A DNA stretch of 29,494 nucleotides. Source: Blastocladiella britannica. Lineage: Eukaryota > Blastocladiomycota > Blastocladiomycetes > Blastocladiales > Blastocladiaceae. Of the stretch, positions 19,501 to 28,695 are shown in pieces. Location: the NCBI GenBank assembly GCA_025349905.2, contig MU624711.1, positions 1-29,494 of the forward strand, in the 5' to 3' direction. Every line of letters starts with the position of its first letter. Position 1 is the stretch's first letter. The translations under genes were made by a program, and so were the position numbers. The notes under the pieces were generated by a model, which was not told where the DNA came from, did no database searches, and worked only from the letters and a program-made list of their open reading frames with translations.

Positions 19501-20814
19501 TCACTCGTCGTCGTCGTCATCGTGGTCGACCCGCTCTTGCGTGATCAGTGCCTCGCTCTCTTGCACGAGTGACTCCAGCTCGGCCACCACTGCCGCCAGC
19601 TTGGACCACTTGACCACCAAGCCGCGGCGGCTGCCCTTGACGCCCTGCAGTGCCGTCATGTTGTCGGTCTCGGATCCAGACGACGCGTGCTTGAAGTGGA
19701 ACGTGTACTCGGCAATCTATGGCAACGTGAGTCAATGTGCCAGCCAGAAAAAAAAAAAAAAGGTGCAAAAAAATACCTTCTCGAGGTACTCGAGCTCCAA
19801 GTACGCGTGCGCGGCCAAAGCCTCGGCCCGTTTCGCGACCGTCTTTTTCTTGGCCTTTTTCGCCTTCTTGCCCAGCAACTGGTCGCGAATGATGGCGGCC
19901 TTGGCGCGTTTCTGAGCCGGCGGCGCATCCTCCCCTTGATCCCCATCATCTTCCTCGGCACCGTCGCCATCGTCGCCATCGGGACGGAACATCGGGCACA
20001 GCAGCACCACCGTGTCCACCTTGGTCTTGGTGGCGGCCACCTCGTCCAGCAAAAGCCGGAACAGCGGCGCCGAGACTTGCCACGGCATGTTGATCAGGCG
20101 CTCGTGCAGCAGCAGTGCCGTGCGTCCCGTCGCGGTTTCCGATAGCAGCTTCTCCAGGCGCTGCGCGTCCGCTTCCACCGAGGACGACGACCGAGTCCGC
20201 AACAAGTCGCGCAGCGGGGCGGTGGTCGTGTTGGTCTGTACTCTCAATAAGGTCAATCCCAGGACGAGGAAAGAAAAAAATGAGGAAACGTACACCCCAC
20301 TGAGGCCCAGTCAGCCCGACCAGCGACGTGATGGCGTACGGGTCCGATTCCTCGCCGTCGCACTTGACACCGGTCCCAAACTTTTGCGACAGCACCACGT
20401 CCGTCAGGTCCACGAGCCCCTGCAGTTGGTCGCCCGCATCGGGGCCAAGAGCCATGGTAAAGAACCGCTTGACCGCATGGAAGTCCGTGTCAGTAAAGTT
20501 GAAAAAGTCGAATTCGACCGGCAGGATCTCGCCTTCCTATAGTTAATGCATGTCCAGCACGTTGTAATTGTGTTAAGGTCGCTGTAGACCATGACCAGCT
20601 AAAGGAAAAGATTTCTAACCCGATCAGTGTCCAGCTCGCCCTCGTCCGAGTCGTTGTCGCTCGAATCGCTGAGCGTTGCCTTGCTCGTTTTGTTTTGCTT
20701 CTGTTTCGGGACCACGACGGGCTTTGTTGCTGAAGCCAACGAGGACGACGATGCCCCAGCAGCGGGTGCGGGTGCAGCGCGTGTCCGCTTCTTATCGTTT
20801 TTGAGAGAAGACAT
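19501..20814 (-). CDS. BCP1: BCP1/BCCIP family protein
   Basis: Exons 20814-20620, 20536-20294, 20235-19777 and 19716-19501 join to 370 aa; all splices are phase 0. Yeast Bcp1 is a nuclear chaperone of ribosomal protein uL14 with roles in nuclear export; animal BCCIP binds BRCA2 and p21. The N-terminus is basic and Ser-rich with a DSSDNDSDEGE acidic block. Family core follows: EILPVEFDFFNFTDTDFHAVKRF, PYAITSLVGLTGPQW, ETATGRTALLLHERLINMPW (compare the GLLLSERFINVP motif of BCCIP), ending VKWSKLAAVVAELESLV and a poly-Asp tail. An insertion of acidic then Lys-rich sequence near 240-275 is lineage-specific. Intron 3 has a clear branch site TTGACTCAC. The start codon lies just 38 bp after the MCM6 stop on the same strand. 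Confidence 0.85.
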
Positions 20815-20852
20815 TTCTAAGAATACAGACCTGCAAAGAGAACAATTTTGCT

Positions 20853-23848
20853 TCACGCGTCGTCGTCCATCTGCATCTCGCGCGTCGGATTCATGACAAT
20901 GTATGGGTCGTCGTCCTGCTCCTCGACGTCCACGTCCATGTCCTCCGCGTCCTCCTCCCCGGAAGAAGCCCTCTTGGACTTGGACTTGGTGGGCTTGCGG
21001 TTCACCGCCAAAAACAGGCCCGTCTTGTTAATGTGATGCCGCAGCACCAGATGGGCGCGGCGCCGGAACATGGCCATATCGTGGGCCTCGACCAGCTGGT
21101 CCTCGACCTGCTCCAGGTACCACTGCACCAGCGACGACTGGCGCATGCTGTCGCTAGCGGCGGCGCTGGCCTGGTCGTCGCCGGCGGCGGTGGCATCATC
21201 AGCGTCCTCGGCCGAGTCCCCGGCGGCCGCCGCATCGGCCGCCAAGTGCCGCACCCGGGACACAAACAGGTTGGTCATGCCCGAGAACTCGTCGGCGCTC
21301 ATCACCACCTTGTTACTGCCACGTACTGGCTTGACGTCTTTAGTAGCAGCTTCGGCGGCTTCAGCGGCAGCAGCGGCCGCGGCGGCAGCCTCTTCCCGCA
21401 TGGCGATATCATCGGGCCCGTCCACCAGCGTCGCGGCATCGGCCTCGTCCCCGCCCAAATCAATCTCGCCGCCGTCGCGCTCAATGTGCAAGATCGATTT
21501 TTTGAGCAGCCGGAACGCCTCGCGCACGTATCGCACCGAGACCACTTCGTCGCAATGCGCGCGTGCCAGCGCCTCCGACAACCGGATCATCGACTCGAGC
21601 TGCCGGACGGTAACCCGGTGCGACTTCAAGTCGTTCTCGGCCCGCAACTCGCGGTACTGCGCGCGCAGGACCGCGGCGGCCTCGGCGGTCATTTTCGGGT
21701 GGAACGTGCGCGCAAACCGAATGTACCGCTGCACGCGCTCCAGCGAGTACTCGGGCCGCAAATGGTGGTCGCGGAACCGGTGCACGTTGACCAAGTGCCG
21801 AGCCAGGTGGTTGTCGGTGGTCTCGTCGCACTCGTCCAGGACGACAAAGAACAGGTCGAACCGCGACATGATGGGAGCCGACATGGCAATATTTTGCCGC
21901 AGCGTCAGACGCTTGTCGTACCGGCCGTGCACCGGGTTGGCCGCGGCCAGGATCGACGTGCGCGCATTGAGCGTGGCTTGCACGCCGGCCTTGGCAATCG
22001 AGATCGTCTGCTGCTCCATGGCCTCGTGGATCGCCACTTGGTCGCGAATGTCCATCTTGTCAAACTCGTCAATGCAGCAGATCCCATTGTCGGCCAGCAT
22101 CAGCGCACCGGCCTCGATCGTAAACTCGCCCGTCTCCTCGTCCTTGATCACTGCCGCCGTCAGACCGGCCGCCGACGACGCCTTACCGGACGTGAAGACC
22201 GACCGTGGGGACAGCGAAGACACGTACTTGAGGAACTGGGACTTGGCGGTGGACGGGTCACCCACGATACAAATGTTGAGGTCGCCACGCAAGTTGATGC
22301 CCTCGGGCGTGACCTTATGCACGCCACCGAGCAGCTGCAGGAGAATCCCGCGCTTGATTTCGTCGTGGCCAAACACTTGCGGCGCGATCGACCGCACCAG
22401 CGAGTCGTAAATGCGTGGGTTTTTCACCATCTCGCGCATCTCGTCAATCTCGGACGGGGTCATGGACGCCACCACGTCGTCGCTGGTCTGGCCGTCCAAA
22501 ACCATCTCGGCCGCTCCAAACGACGTGCCCACGTGCGCGGTCTCAGGGACCGCATGGCACGCTAAGAATGCGAGCTTGTACCCCATATCGCGCACGCCCA
22601 GCGCCTTGATCCCCGAAATCCCGTCCGACCCGAAACCTTGCTGTCCACGGCCACCTCCGCCCTGGCCGCCACCGCCGCCGCGAGACGTCTCTGCCTTGTG
22701 CCCGGGGACCGCCAGCTGCGTCACGTCCGGAATGACAATGACGACACCAGAGAACCGGACCTTATCGCCGGCCTTTGCGCGCTCGACCGTTTCGTGCCGC
22801 AGCACCACGTCCAACGACCGTGGCATGGCGCCCGATGGGATTTCGGACGGGTTCTCCTGCACCCGGACCTTTTGCCAGTCCGTGAACTTGGACCGCGACA
22901 GCAAAGGCACCCACGAAATGCGGTTCTGGCAGGTCGGGTTCTGGCACATGATCGGCTCCGTGTACGCAAACTGCTGCTCGACCTCCATGGTCGCTGTCCC
23001 GCACTCGGAGCACTCGAACACGCCGTACAGCAGCTCGGGCCGCACCTCGGATGTGCGGGTGACGGTGCCGCTGACCGTCACCAGCTGGCCAACGTCGACG
23101 CCGCGGAGCTCGCGAAGTCTTTTTCATTGATTGGGTCAGCGCTTATGCATCAATGTAAAAAAAAAAAGGGGGCAGTACCGCTTCTCGCCATTGAGGTTAT
23201 ACATGGACACCCAGAACTCGCGCATATCGCTATTCAGCACCGCGCGCTCGCGCGTGTACGTCGTCTGGTCCTGTCCCAGCGCCAGCGGCTTGTTCTTGTA
23301 CAAGTACCCGGGAGCGTGTTTTTTTACCATCATCTGCACCGCGCGGCGCAAGTACGGCTCGACGCGCGCATAGTGGGTGGCAATCAGCTGCGCGTCGCGG
23401 TCATTGTACGCCATCAGGTGCTGGAAGTCCACGTGCAGCGTGGTGCGATCGGTCGCGTGCATCTCGCGCACTTGCGTCACGTACGGGCGGCGCTCGTGTG
23501 ATGAGGCGGTTGCGCGGCGTTTCGGGGTGCGGGCGGACGGTTCCGCATTCTCCTCGTCGTCCGTTGCAGTCCCAAGTCCACCTCCAAAGGCCATGGACGA
23601 CGATGGTTCACCAAAATCGGACGTTGGGTCGCGCAGATCCGAGGGCGTGCCGCCGAAATCCGACGTCAGACCCGGCAATGCGGTGGACGAGGGTCGTGGA
23701 ATGTAGCTGCTCCATTGGTGTGGTGAGTGCTTGATTTTGAAATGAGGTGAAATGAGGTGAAAAGAGAGAGTGCGTACTTTTCGAGAAAGTCGAAAAACAG
23801 CTGCTGTGCATTGACGGCAAGCTCGTCTTGGACCTTGGACATCGACAT
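20853..23848 (-). CDS. MCM6: Replicative helicase subunit Mcm6
   Basis: Exons 23848-23778, 23706-23179 and 23118-20853 join to 954 aa (human MCM6 821). Mcm6 is part of the MCM2-7 ring. The N-terminus MSKVQDELAVNAQQLFFDFLE is typical. A disordered insertion (about 25-90) is extra. The OB domain carries a zinc finger with Cys near 236, 239, 258 and 263, then QQFAYTEPIMCQNP and KVRVQENPSEIPSGAMPRSL. A poly-Gly loop (about 345-360) precedes GIKALGVRDMGYKLAFLA. The AAA+ core has Walker A GDPSTAKS (about 486-493), Walker B CCIDEFDK (about 547-554) and arginine finger SRFD (about 618-621). After an Ala/Asp-rich linker, the C-terminal winged helix is kept (SLVQWYLEQVEDQL, DDPYIVMNP), which in animals binds Cdt1. 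ATG at 23842 is an alternative start. Confidence 0.96.
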
Positions 23849-23962
23849 TTGTATAATATTAAAGGGATTGATTGACTCTCAAGAGAAGATCCGTTCCATT
23901 GCCGCTCGAGTGAGATTCCGCTTCAAACCATCAAGACTTGACGCGTTGAGAGCTAAAAATTT
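23849..23962. promoter_or_regulatory. Divergent MCM6/MED20-candidate promoter with an ACGCGT box
   Basis: This 114-bp spacer lies between divergent starts. It contains the hexamer ACGCGT at 23941-23946, the core of the MluI cell-cycle box bound by MBF in ascomycete yeasts at G1/S genes, about 93 bp upstream of the MCM6 start. The same hexamer also occurs in coding DNA here (for example 4629 and 20857), so chance is possible. Confidence 0.4.
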
Positions 23963-24686
23963 ATGACTGCCGGTAATACCACAGTGACTGCCGTCCTGGC
24001 CGTGCCCATTGCCGGGGTGCCCGCACTGGTCGAGCACTTGGCCACGTTACTGACCAGGGAACCCATCAAGCCGCCGTTTTCCATCAGCGTGCACCGCCCA
24101 ACTCCACACCTGCGCTCCTCCCACGCTTCGTATACCACTACGTCCACGACGGACGACCGTTCCCACCGCGCCTACGTGCTGTTTGGGTGGAGTGCGCTCG
24201 TAGACCACATCCTGATCTACACGCCAACCAAACCAACTGGTAATGAATTGGATGGCAATTGCAAATGCATGTCGGTCCCGGCCGGCACCGGGTCGCAACT
24301 CCTGGACTGGATGCCCAATCTGTGGGAGCCCGCGCGGCGCGTGCTGGTCTCGTCCGAGGTGCTTTCGGCTCGGGACATTCACGTCAATTTCTTGGCGTCG
24401 GACGCGTGGGCTGCGGACGTGCGATACGTACAGGTACCACATCTTTTTCCTTGTTGCATGTAATGGATCTTATCCTTTGCATTTGCAGATCACTTTGCCA
24501 GTCGCGTCGTCGTCTTCGGGAAGCGGATCATCCTCCTCGATCTTGACAGACTTTGTCTCCACCCACATACTGCCATATGCAAAGGGGTCCCCCAAAGAGG
24601 CCCGGGCACGGATCGTTTACGAGGGATCCAGAGGTGGGGCCGTGCAAGGATACCTAGATGCGATGCGAGCCGAGAGCATTCTCTGA
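23963..24686 (+). CDS. Candidate Mediator subunit 20-like protein
   Basis: Exons 23963-24433 and 24489-24686 join in phase 0 to 222 aa. The intron is 55 nt with a T/G-rich end. I assign it only tentatively to MED20 (Srb2-like), a subunit of the Mediator head module that contacts RNA polymerase II. The hints are length (human MED20 212 aa), an opening VTAVLAVPIAGVPALVEHLA that parallels the MED20 start (VTCV..MPVAEG..V), a central RAYVLFGWSALVDHILIY strand pair, a repeat of beta-like strands (VLSARDIHVNFLASD, VRYVQITLPVA), and a C-terminal VYEGSRGGAVQGYLDAM helix resembling the MED20 end. Identity is low and I cannot run a profile search. If not MED20, it is an unknown small alpha/beta protein. 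It converges on the SMPD4-like gene, 25 bp between stops. Confidence 0.55.
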
Positions 24687-24711
24687 AAAACATAACTCCA
24701 TTCTTCATTTT

Positions 24712-27700
24712 TCACTCGACAACGTTCCCGTACTGGTGCACGCGCTTCCCCGCTGAAAGTGGTGACGGCGACCGCCGCCCACGGCCGCCGCTCGGGCTCG
24801 GGCTGCGGGACCGCGTCATCCCCACCTGATCGCCCCAGTCGGCGCCGTCCGTGAGCCCATTTCCTCCTGCCAACGACGTGGAGGAGGACAAGCGCCCGAT
24901 CCCCATCGGCATCAGCCCGTACTGCGCGACCACCACCACCGCGCCAATCAGCAGCACGGCCACGTACGGCAACGCCAGCACCACCCACACCAAAACCAGC
25001 GCCCCGAGCGTCGACGCCAAGATACTCGCGGCGTGGCGCGCGGCGCGGGTCTGCTCGAGCGACTTGGGCTCCATGGAGAACGGGTAGAACAGGACCACGC
25101 CGGCCGTGGCGGCCGCAATTGCCAGGGGAATCCACGCGAGCCCGAACGTCAGCGACCACGCGACCCACATGATCCCAGTGAGCCACGCCAAAAGCAGCCG
25201 GTCCGCGAGCCACCGCAGGCCGAACCGCATACGTGCGGCCGCCAGCGCGTCGACAGCGGCCGCGCACGCCGCCACGTGTGCGACAGTCGGAAGCCGTTGC
25301 ACTGCCGCAGTGGTGTTGGCAATCCACGACGACCGCGACGATGACGAAGAAGCCCCATCAACGAGACGGACCAGGTGCAGGTGAGCGGCAGAGTGACGTG
25401 CACGGGCCACACGTTCGGCGCGTGCGAGCTGCGCGACCACCCAGTCGGCGACCGCGTACGTCGCGTCCACCACCGGCGGCACTTCCCGCGTCAGGTACAG
25501 GTGGCGGCCGAGCGACCCGGCGCTCAGCGTCGGCACCGGTGGGCACTTGCGAGTTCCCGACAGAACTTGCTCGCGACCCACGTCCGAGAGGTGCAGAGAG
25601 TCCAGCATCGAGACAGCGTCGGGACGAACCGAGGTTGCGGCGTACCCATACCCTTCCGCGGCGGAGGCGCCTTGGAGACCACCAGTGCCATTTCCGTTGC
25701 CAAGGCGATTGCTACTGTTGCCGCCGCCCAAGAACCACCGCGAACCCGCGCTGGCCGCGGAGGTCGTCCCACTCAGTCCCAGCCGCTGCTTGAGCTGGCC
25801 CGACTGGATCATTTCCGTTGTCTTGGCCGCAGCGCGTGCCCACGCCGACGCCGCCTCGGCCTCCGAGACGCCCAGCACCTGGTCAAACACACTAACCAGA
25901 TCCGAGAGCGCCGCGGCTTCCATCTCGAGCTGTGCGGCCGTGGTACCCGGTGGGAGCATGGACGTCGGCGTACTACCGCTACTGCCGCCAACGGCATGGG
26001 CCGGCATTGACACGAGCGTGCTTGCGCGCTTGAGCAGGTTCTTGGTGGATAGGGCCACCGCACTGGCCCATCCGCTGGCGCCATTGCTCTCGCTTTGTTG
26101 TCCCGGGGGCATGGGGAACGGATCTTCGCCGTTCACCACTGCTCCCTCGCCCTCTTGGTCGCTACCCGAGGGCGACCGCTTGCTCGGAGACTGCGCGGCC
26201 ATCAACGCAGCGGTAGTGGTCGGCGACCCAGTCTTGTTGAGAGCAGCCGCCATCGCGCGGTTGGCGGCGGCGGAATCGATGGACCACGACCGCACAAAGA
26301 ACCCGACCAGCGCCTCGTCAATGATTGCCCGCCAGGTACCCGCGAGTCCCTCGCGCTCAGCAATCAGCACCGGCCGCCACGCCCGCCGAACACTCGCCGC
26401 CGACTGACCGTGCACCCACGCCAGGCCCGCCACAATGTTGTCGGCGATCTTGGCCCGGTGTCGCACCGCGGCCATTGCAGCATTGCTGCGTCCGCCGCCT
26501 ATTACCGCCGACATGGGTGCCGCCGCCGCTGCCGGTCGGGCCGCGTCGCGAAGAATCGACTCGAGCTGCAGCACCAGGTCCAAGTACGTCGACGGCTCAG
26601 CCTGCTGCGCCATGGTCGGTGCTGGTACTCCAGCAGCAGCCGCTGCGAGGTTGGCAGGATCCATATCGCCGCCGACTAAGAAAATGCTCAGCACGTGCGA
26701 GACCCGATCAATCTCCCCCACCCATCCGGGCAGCCGGGCGTTGGGCCGCGCGCCCGGTAACGCGGTCGGGTATCCGAGCGGAAAGTCGCGGGCGACGCGT
26801 ACCAGGAACACGCCCAGGAGCGTGGTATAGAACGAGAGGTTGGCGGTGACAAACGTCTCGAGCTGGTGGGCCTCTTCCTCGCGCACCAGGTCCAGGTTCT
26901 GCGGCGGGATGGGCTGAATGTACGTGGTCCAGACCGTGATCAGGCGCTGCCACAGAGTCTGTGACGAGCGCGTGTCGAGCGGGTAGGTGGCAATGGCCGC
27001 CGTGAGGAACCGGTAGAGTTGCGGCACCAGTGTATGGTAGGCGGACCTGATAAATATTTTTTTTAGTATCGCCAAATAAAAGAAAAAGAAAAAGAAAAGG
27101 ACGAACTTGAAGGCCATGACAGCAAGCCGATCCGGGTCGCGATCGTCGACAGCAAACCGGCTCATCCCCAGTCCCTGTTCCGAGACAGCCGACTGCAAGG
27201 CCTGGAGCAAGTACGGGCCCGATAAGTGCTGAATGAGCGCCTCGACGCCCCGAAGCACGTCCTTGGACACCATGGGCGCCAGCATGGTCAGCTCGTTGAG
27301 ATCGGCCGCCAGCTCGTTGCTCATGGCCGTCAAGTCCGCGGATCCCATCAGCGTCGCGTAAATGGCCTCGACCCGCGCCAGTAAGCCCGGCAGCTCGTAC
27401 TGGCCCAGCCACCACTCAGAAAGACTGCCCAGAAAGAACTTGGACGCGCCGAGCCGCGCCGACGCCCATGCGCGGTCCTGCCCCGCCATGGCCGAAATCG
27501 GGGTGGTGGGCGGCAGGTCGTGCGCATTATTGGCGGTGGTCGCGCTGGTGGGGCTGTTGCCACGGCCGCCGAAAAAGTACCCCGCGCCCTCTTGGTCGGA
27601 AAACACATTGATCCCGTCGGGGCCCAGGTGGTAGCGCGGCAGCAGGTGCTTGGCCCAAGTGGTAAACTGCGGAGTAGGGATAATCTGGGACGGTCCGCGG

Positions 27701-28695
27701 TCACCAACACCGTGCATCGTAAAGGGCGCTGGACCGACGTTCACGACGGGATCCTCGCGCGTGTCGGGCTGCGGGAGGAACGACTGCGGGCGCGGCAAAA
27801 AGTACGCGAGGTACGCCCGCAGCAGCAACATGTAGATCGAGCGCGCCGGCATGGCCACAGTCGGGATCGGCTGCGTGTCTTGAACGAGGTACCGGCCTGC
27901 AGCTGTCGTGTTTTGGCTACTTGCCGTCGTTTGTCCGCTTAAACCAGGAGCGCCGGCAGCGGCCAAGTAGTGGGACAGAGACGATCCGGCCGAGGAGAGG
28001 CGACGGCGGAACTGCGACGACGCGTCTCCAGGCCCGGGCCGGTTCATGGCATTGTTGTTGTTGTTGCTGTTGTTGTTGGCCAAAGCAGCAGCCGCATTGG
28101 CATTGGCCGCAGCCTGGGCCTGGGCCTGCGTGTACGCTGGCGGCTCGCAGACGATGGCCTGGGCAAAGTGGAACAAGAAGAACTCGGCCATGTTGAACAC
28201 CACCGTCAGCGATGACGTCGATGCACCAGCACTGGCACGATCACGCATGACCTGGGGCACCGTTGACGCGTGCTCGGCGATACGGTCCCGGTACATGTCC
28301 GGCAAAGCGTCCAGATCGCGTCGTTCCAGGAGCGCCGCGGACGGTGCCGGGACCGCGCCCGGGGCCATTTCGTACACAAACATGCGGCGATCGCCGGCGT
28401 GTGCGAGCAACACGGACCACAGCGGGCTGTCCGGGATCAAGGCCGCGACCAGGGCGTTCCATGCATCGGGGGGTAGCTCGTGGTCGCGCACGCCGGGTGC
28501 CAGGTGCATCCAGCCTGGCCGGTCGCGCGTCCCAAACAGCCGCGTACAGAGCGACGGGAGTAAAGCGTGGGCGGTGCGGGCAGACTCGTGGTCGTACGGG
28601 GACAGGCCGTGCACGATGCTCAGCAGCTGGAGTGCGCCGGAGCGCGGATCCGCGGGCAGATCGAGCGGGCGCGCGGGGGCCTGGGTCGGGAGCAT
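24712..28695 (-). CDS. SMPD4: SMPD4-like (neutral sphingomyelinase 3-like) membrane protein
   Basis: Exons 28695-27107 and 27046-24712 join to 1307 aa. The match to animal SMPD4, a nuclear-envelope/ER protein first described as neutral sphingomyelinase 3, runs along its length: LQLLSIVHGLSPYDHESA near the N-terminus, FNMAEFFLFHFAQAIV, AYLAYFLP, SEWWLGQYEL, then across the intron FKSAYHTLVPQLYRFL, YPLDTRSSQTLWQRLI, TYIQPIPPQ, FVTANLSFYTTLLGVF, the LGVSEAEAASAW segment, and LHLSDVGREQVLSGTR. Two pairs of hydrophobic helices near the C-terminus (about 1150-1190 and 1210-1250) fit the tail anchor. Lineage-specific insertions are an Asn repeat (about 205-215), Ala- and Ser-rich linkers, and an RSPSPS tail. 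It is longer than human SMPD4 (about 830-870 aa). No classical sphingomyelinase catalytic motif is visible, as in animal SMPD4. The 60-nt intron is in frame without a stop. Confidence 0.8.
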   Translation of the reverse strand: MLPTQAPARPLDLPADPRSGALQLLSIVHGLSPYDHESARTAHALLPSLCTRLFGTRDRPGWMHLAPGVRDHELPPDAWNALVAALIPDSPLWSVLLAHAGDRRMFVYEMAPGAVPAPSAALLERRDLDALPDMYRDRIAEHASTVPQVMRDRASAGASTSSLTVVFNMAEFFLFHFAQAIVCEPPAYTQAQAQAAANANAAAALANNNSNNNNNAMNRPGPGDASSQFRRRLSSAGSSLSHYLAAAGAPGLSGQTTASSQNTTAAGRYLVQDTQPIPTVAMPARSIYMLLLRAYLAYFLPRPQSFLPQPDTREDPVVNVGPAPFTMHGVGDRGPSQIIPTPQFTTWAKHLLPRYHLGPDGINVFSDQEGAGYFFGGRGNSPTSATTANNAHDLPPTTPISAMAGQDRAWASARLGASKFFLGSLSEWWLGQYELPGLLARVEAIYATLMGSADLTAMSNELAADLNELTMLAPMVSKDVLRGVEALIQHLSGPYLLQALQSAVSEQGLGMSRFAVDDRDPDRLAVMAFKFVLFFFFFFYLAILKKIFIRSAYHTLVPQLYRFLTAAIATYPLDTRSSQTLWQRLITVWTTYIQPIPPQNLDLVREEEAHQLETFVTANLSFYTTLLGVFLVRVARDFPLGYPTALPGARPNARLPGWVGEIDRVSHVLSIFLVGGDMDPANLAAAAAGVPAPTMAQQAEPSTYLDLVLQLESILRDAARPAAAAAPMSAVIGGGRSNAAMAAVRHRAKIADNIVAGLAWVHGQSAASVRRAWRPVLIAEREGLAGTWRAIIDEALVGFFVRSWSIDSAAANRAMAAALNKTGSPTTTAALMAAQSPSKRSPSGSDQEGEGAVVNGEDPFPMPPGQQSESNGASGWASAVALSTKNLLKRASTLVSMPAHAVGGSSGSTPTSMLPPGTTAAQLEMEAAALSDLVSVFDQVLGVSEAEAASAWARAAAKTTEMIQSGQLKQRLGLSGTTSAASAGSRWFLGGGNSSNRLGNGNGTGGLQGASAAEGYGYAATSVRPDAVSMLDSLHLSDVGREQVLSGTRKCPPVPTLSAGSLGRHLYLTREVPPVVDATYAVADWVVAQLARAERVARARHSAAHLHLVRLVDGASSSSSRSSWIANTTAAVQRLPTVAHVAACAAAVDALAAARMRFGLRWLADRLLLAWLTGIMWVAWSLTFGLAWIPLAIAAATAGVVLFYPFSMEPKSLEQTRAARHAASILASTLGALVLVWVVLALPYVAVLLIGAVVVVAQYGLMPMGIGRLSSSTSLAGGNGLTDGADWGDQVGMTRSRSPSPSGGRGRRSPSPLSAGKRVHQYGNVVE

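Noticed and set aside
21033..22565. Plus-strand open frame of 510 codons opposite MCM6
   Set aside because: MCM6 is unmistakable on the minus strand; GC-rich codon bias leaves the complement open by chance.
22611..22700. Glycine-rich stretch in MCM6 as a possible frameshift or assembly error
   Set aside because: The frame stays open and conserved MCM6 sequence resumes directly after it, as at the variable loop of other MCM6 proteins.
23136..23678. Separate 180-aa gene upstream of MCM6
   Set aside because: It joins in phase to exons on both sides and supplies the MCM6 N-terminal domain.
28050..28080. Trinucleotide (Asn) repeat in the SMPD4-like gene as a mobile or CRISPR-like array
   Set aside because: It is a simple coding microsatellite without spacers.
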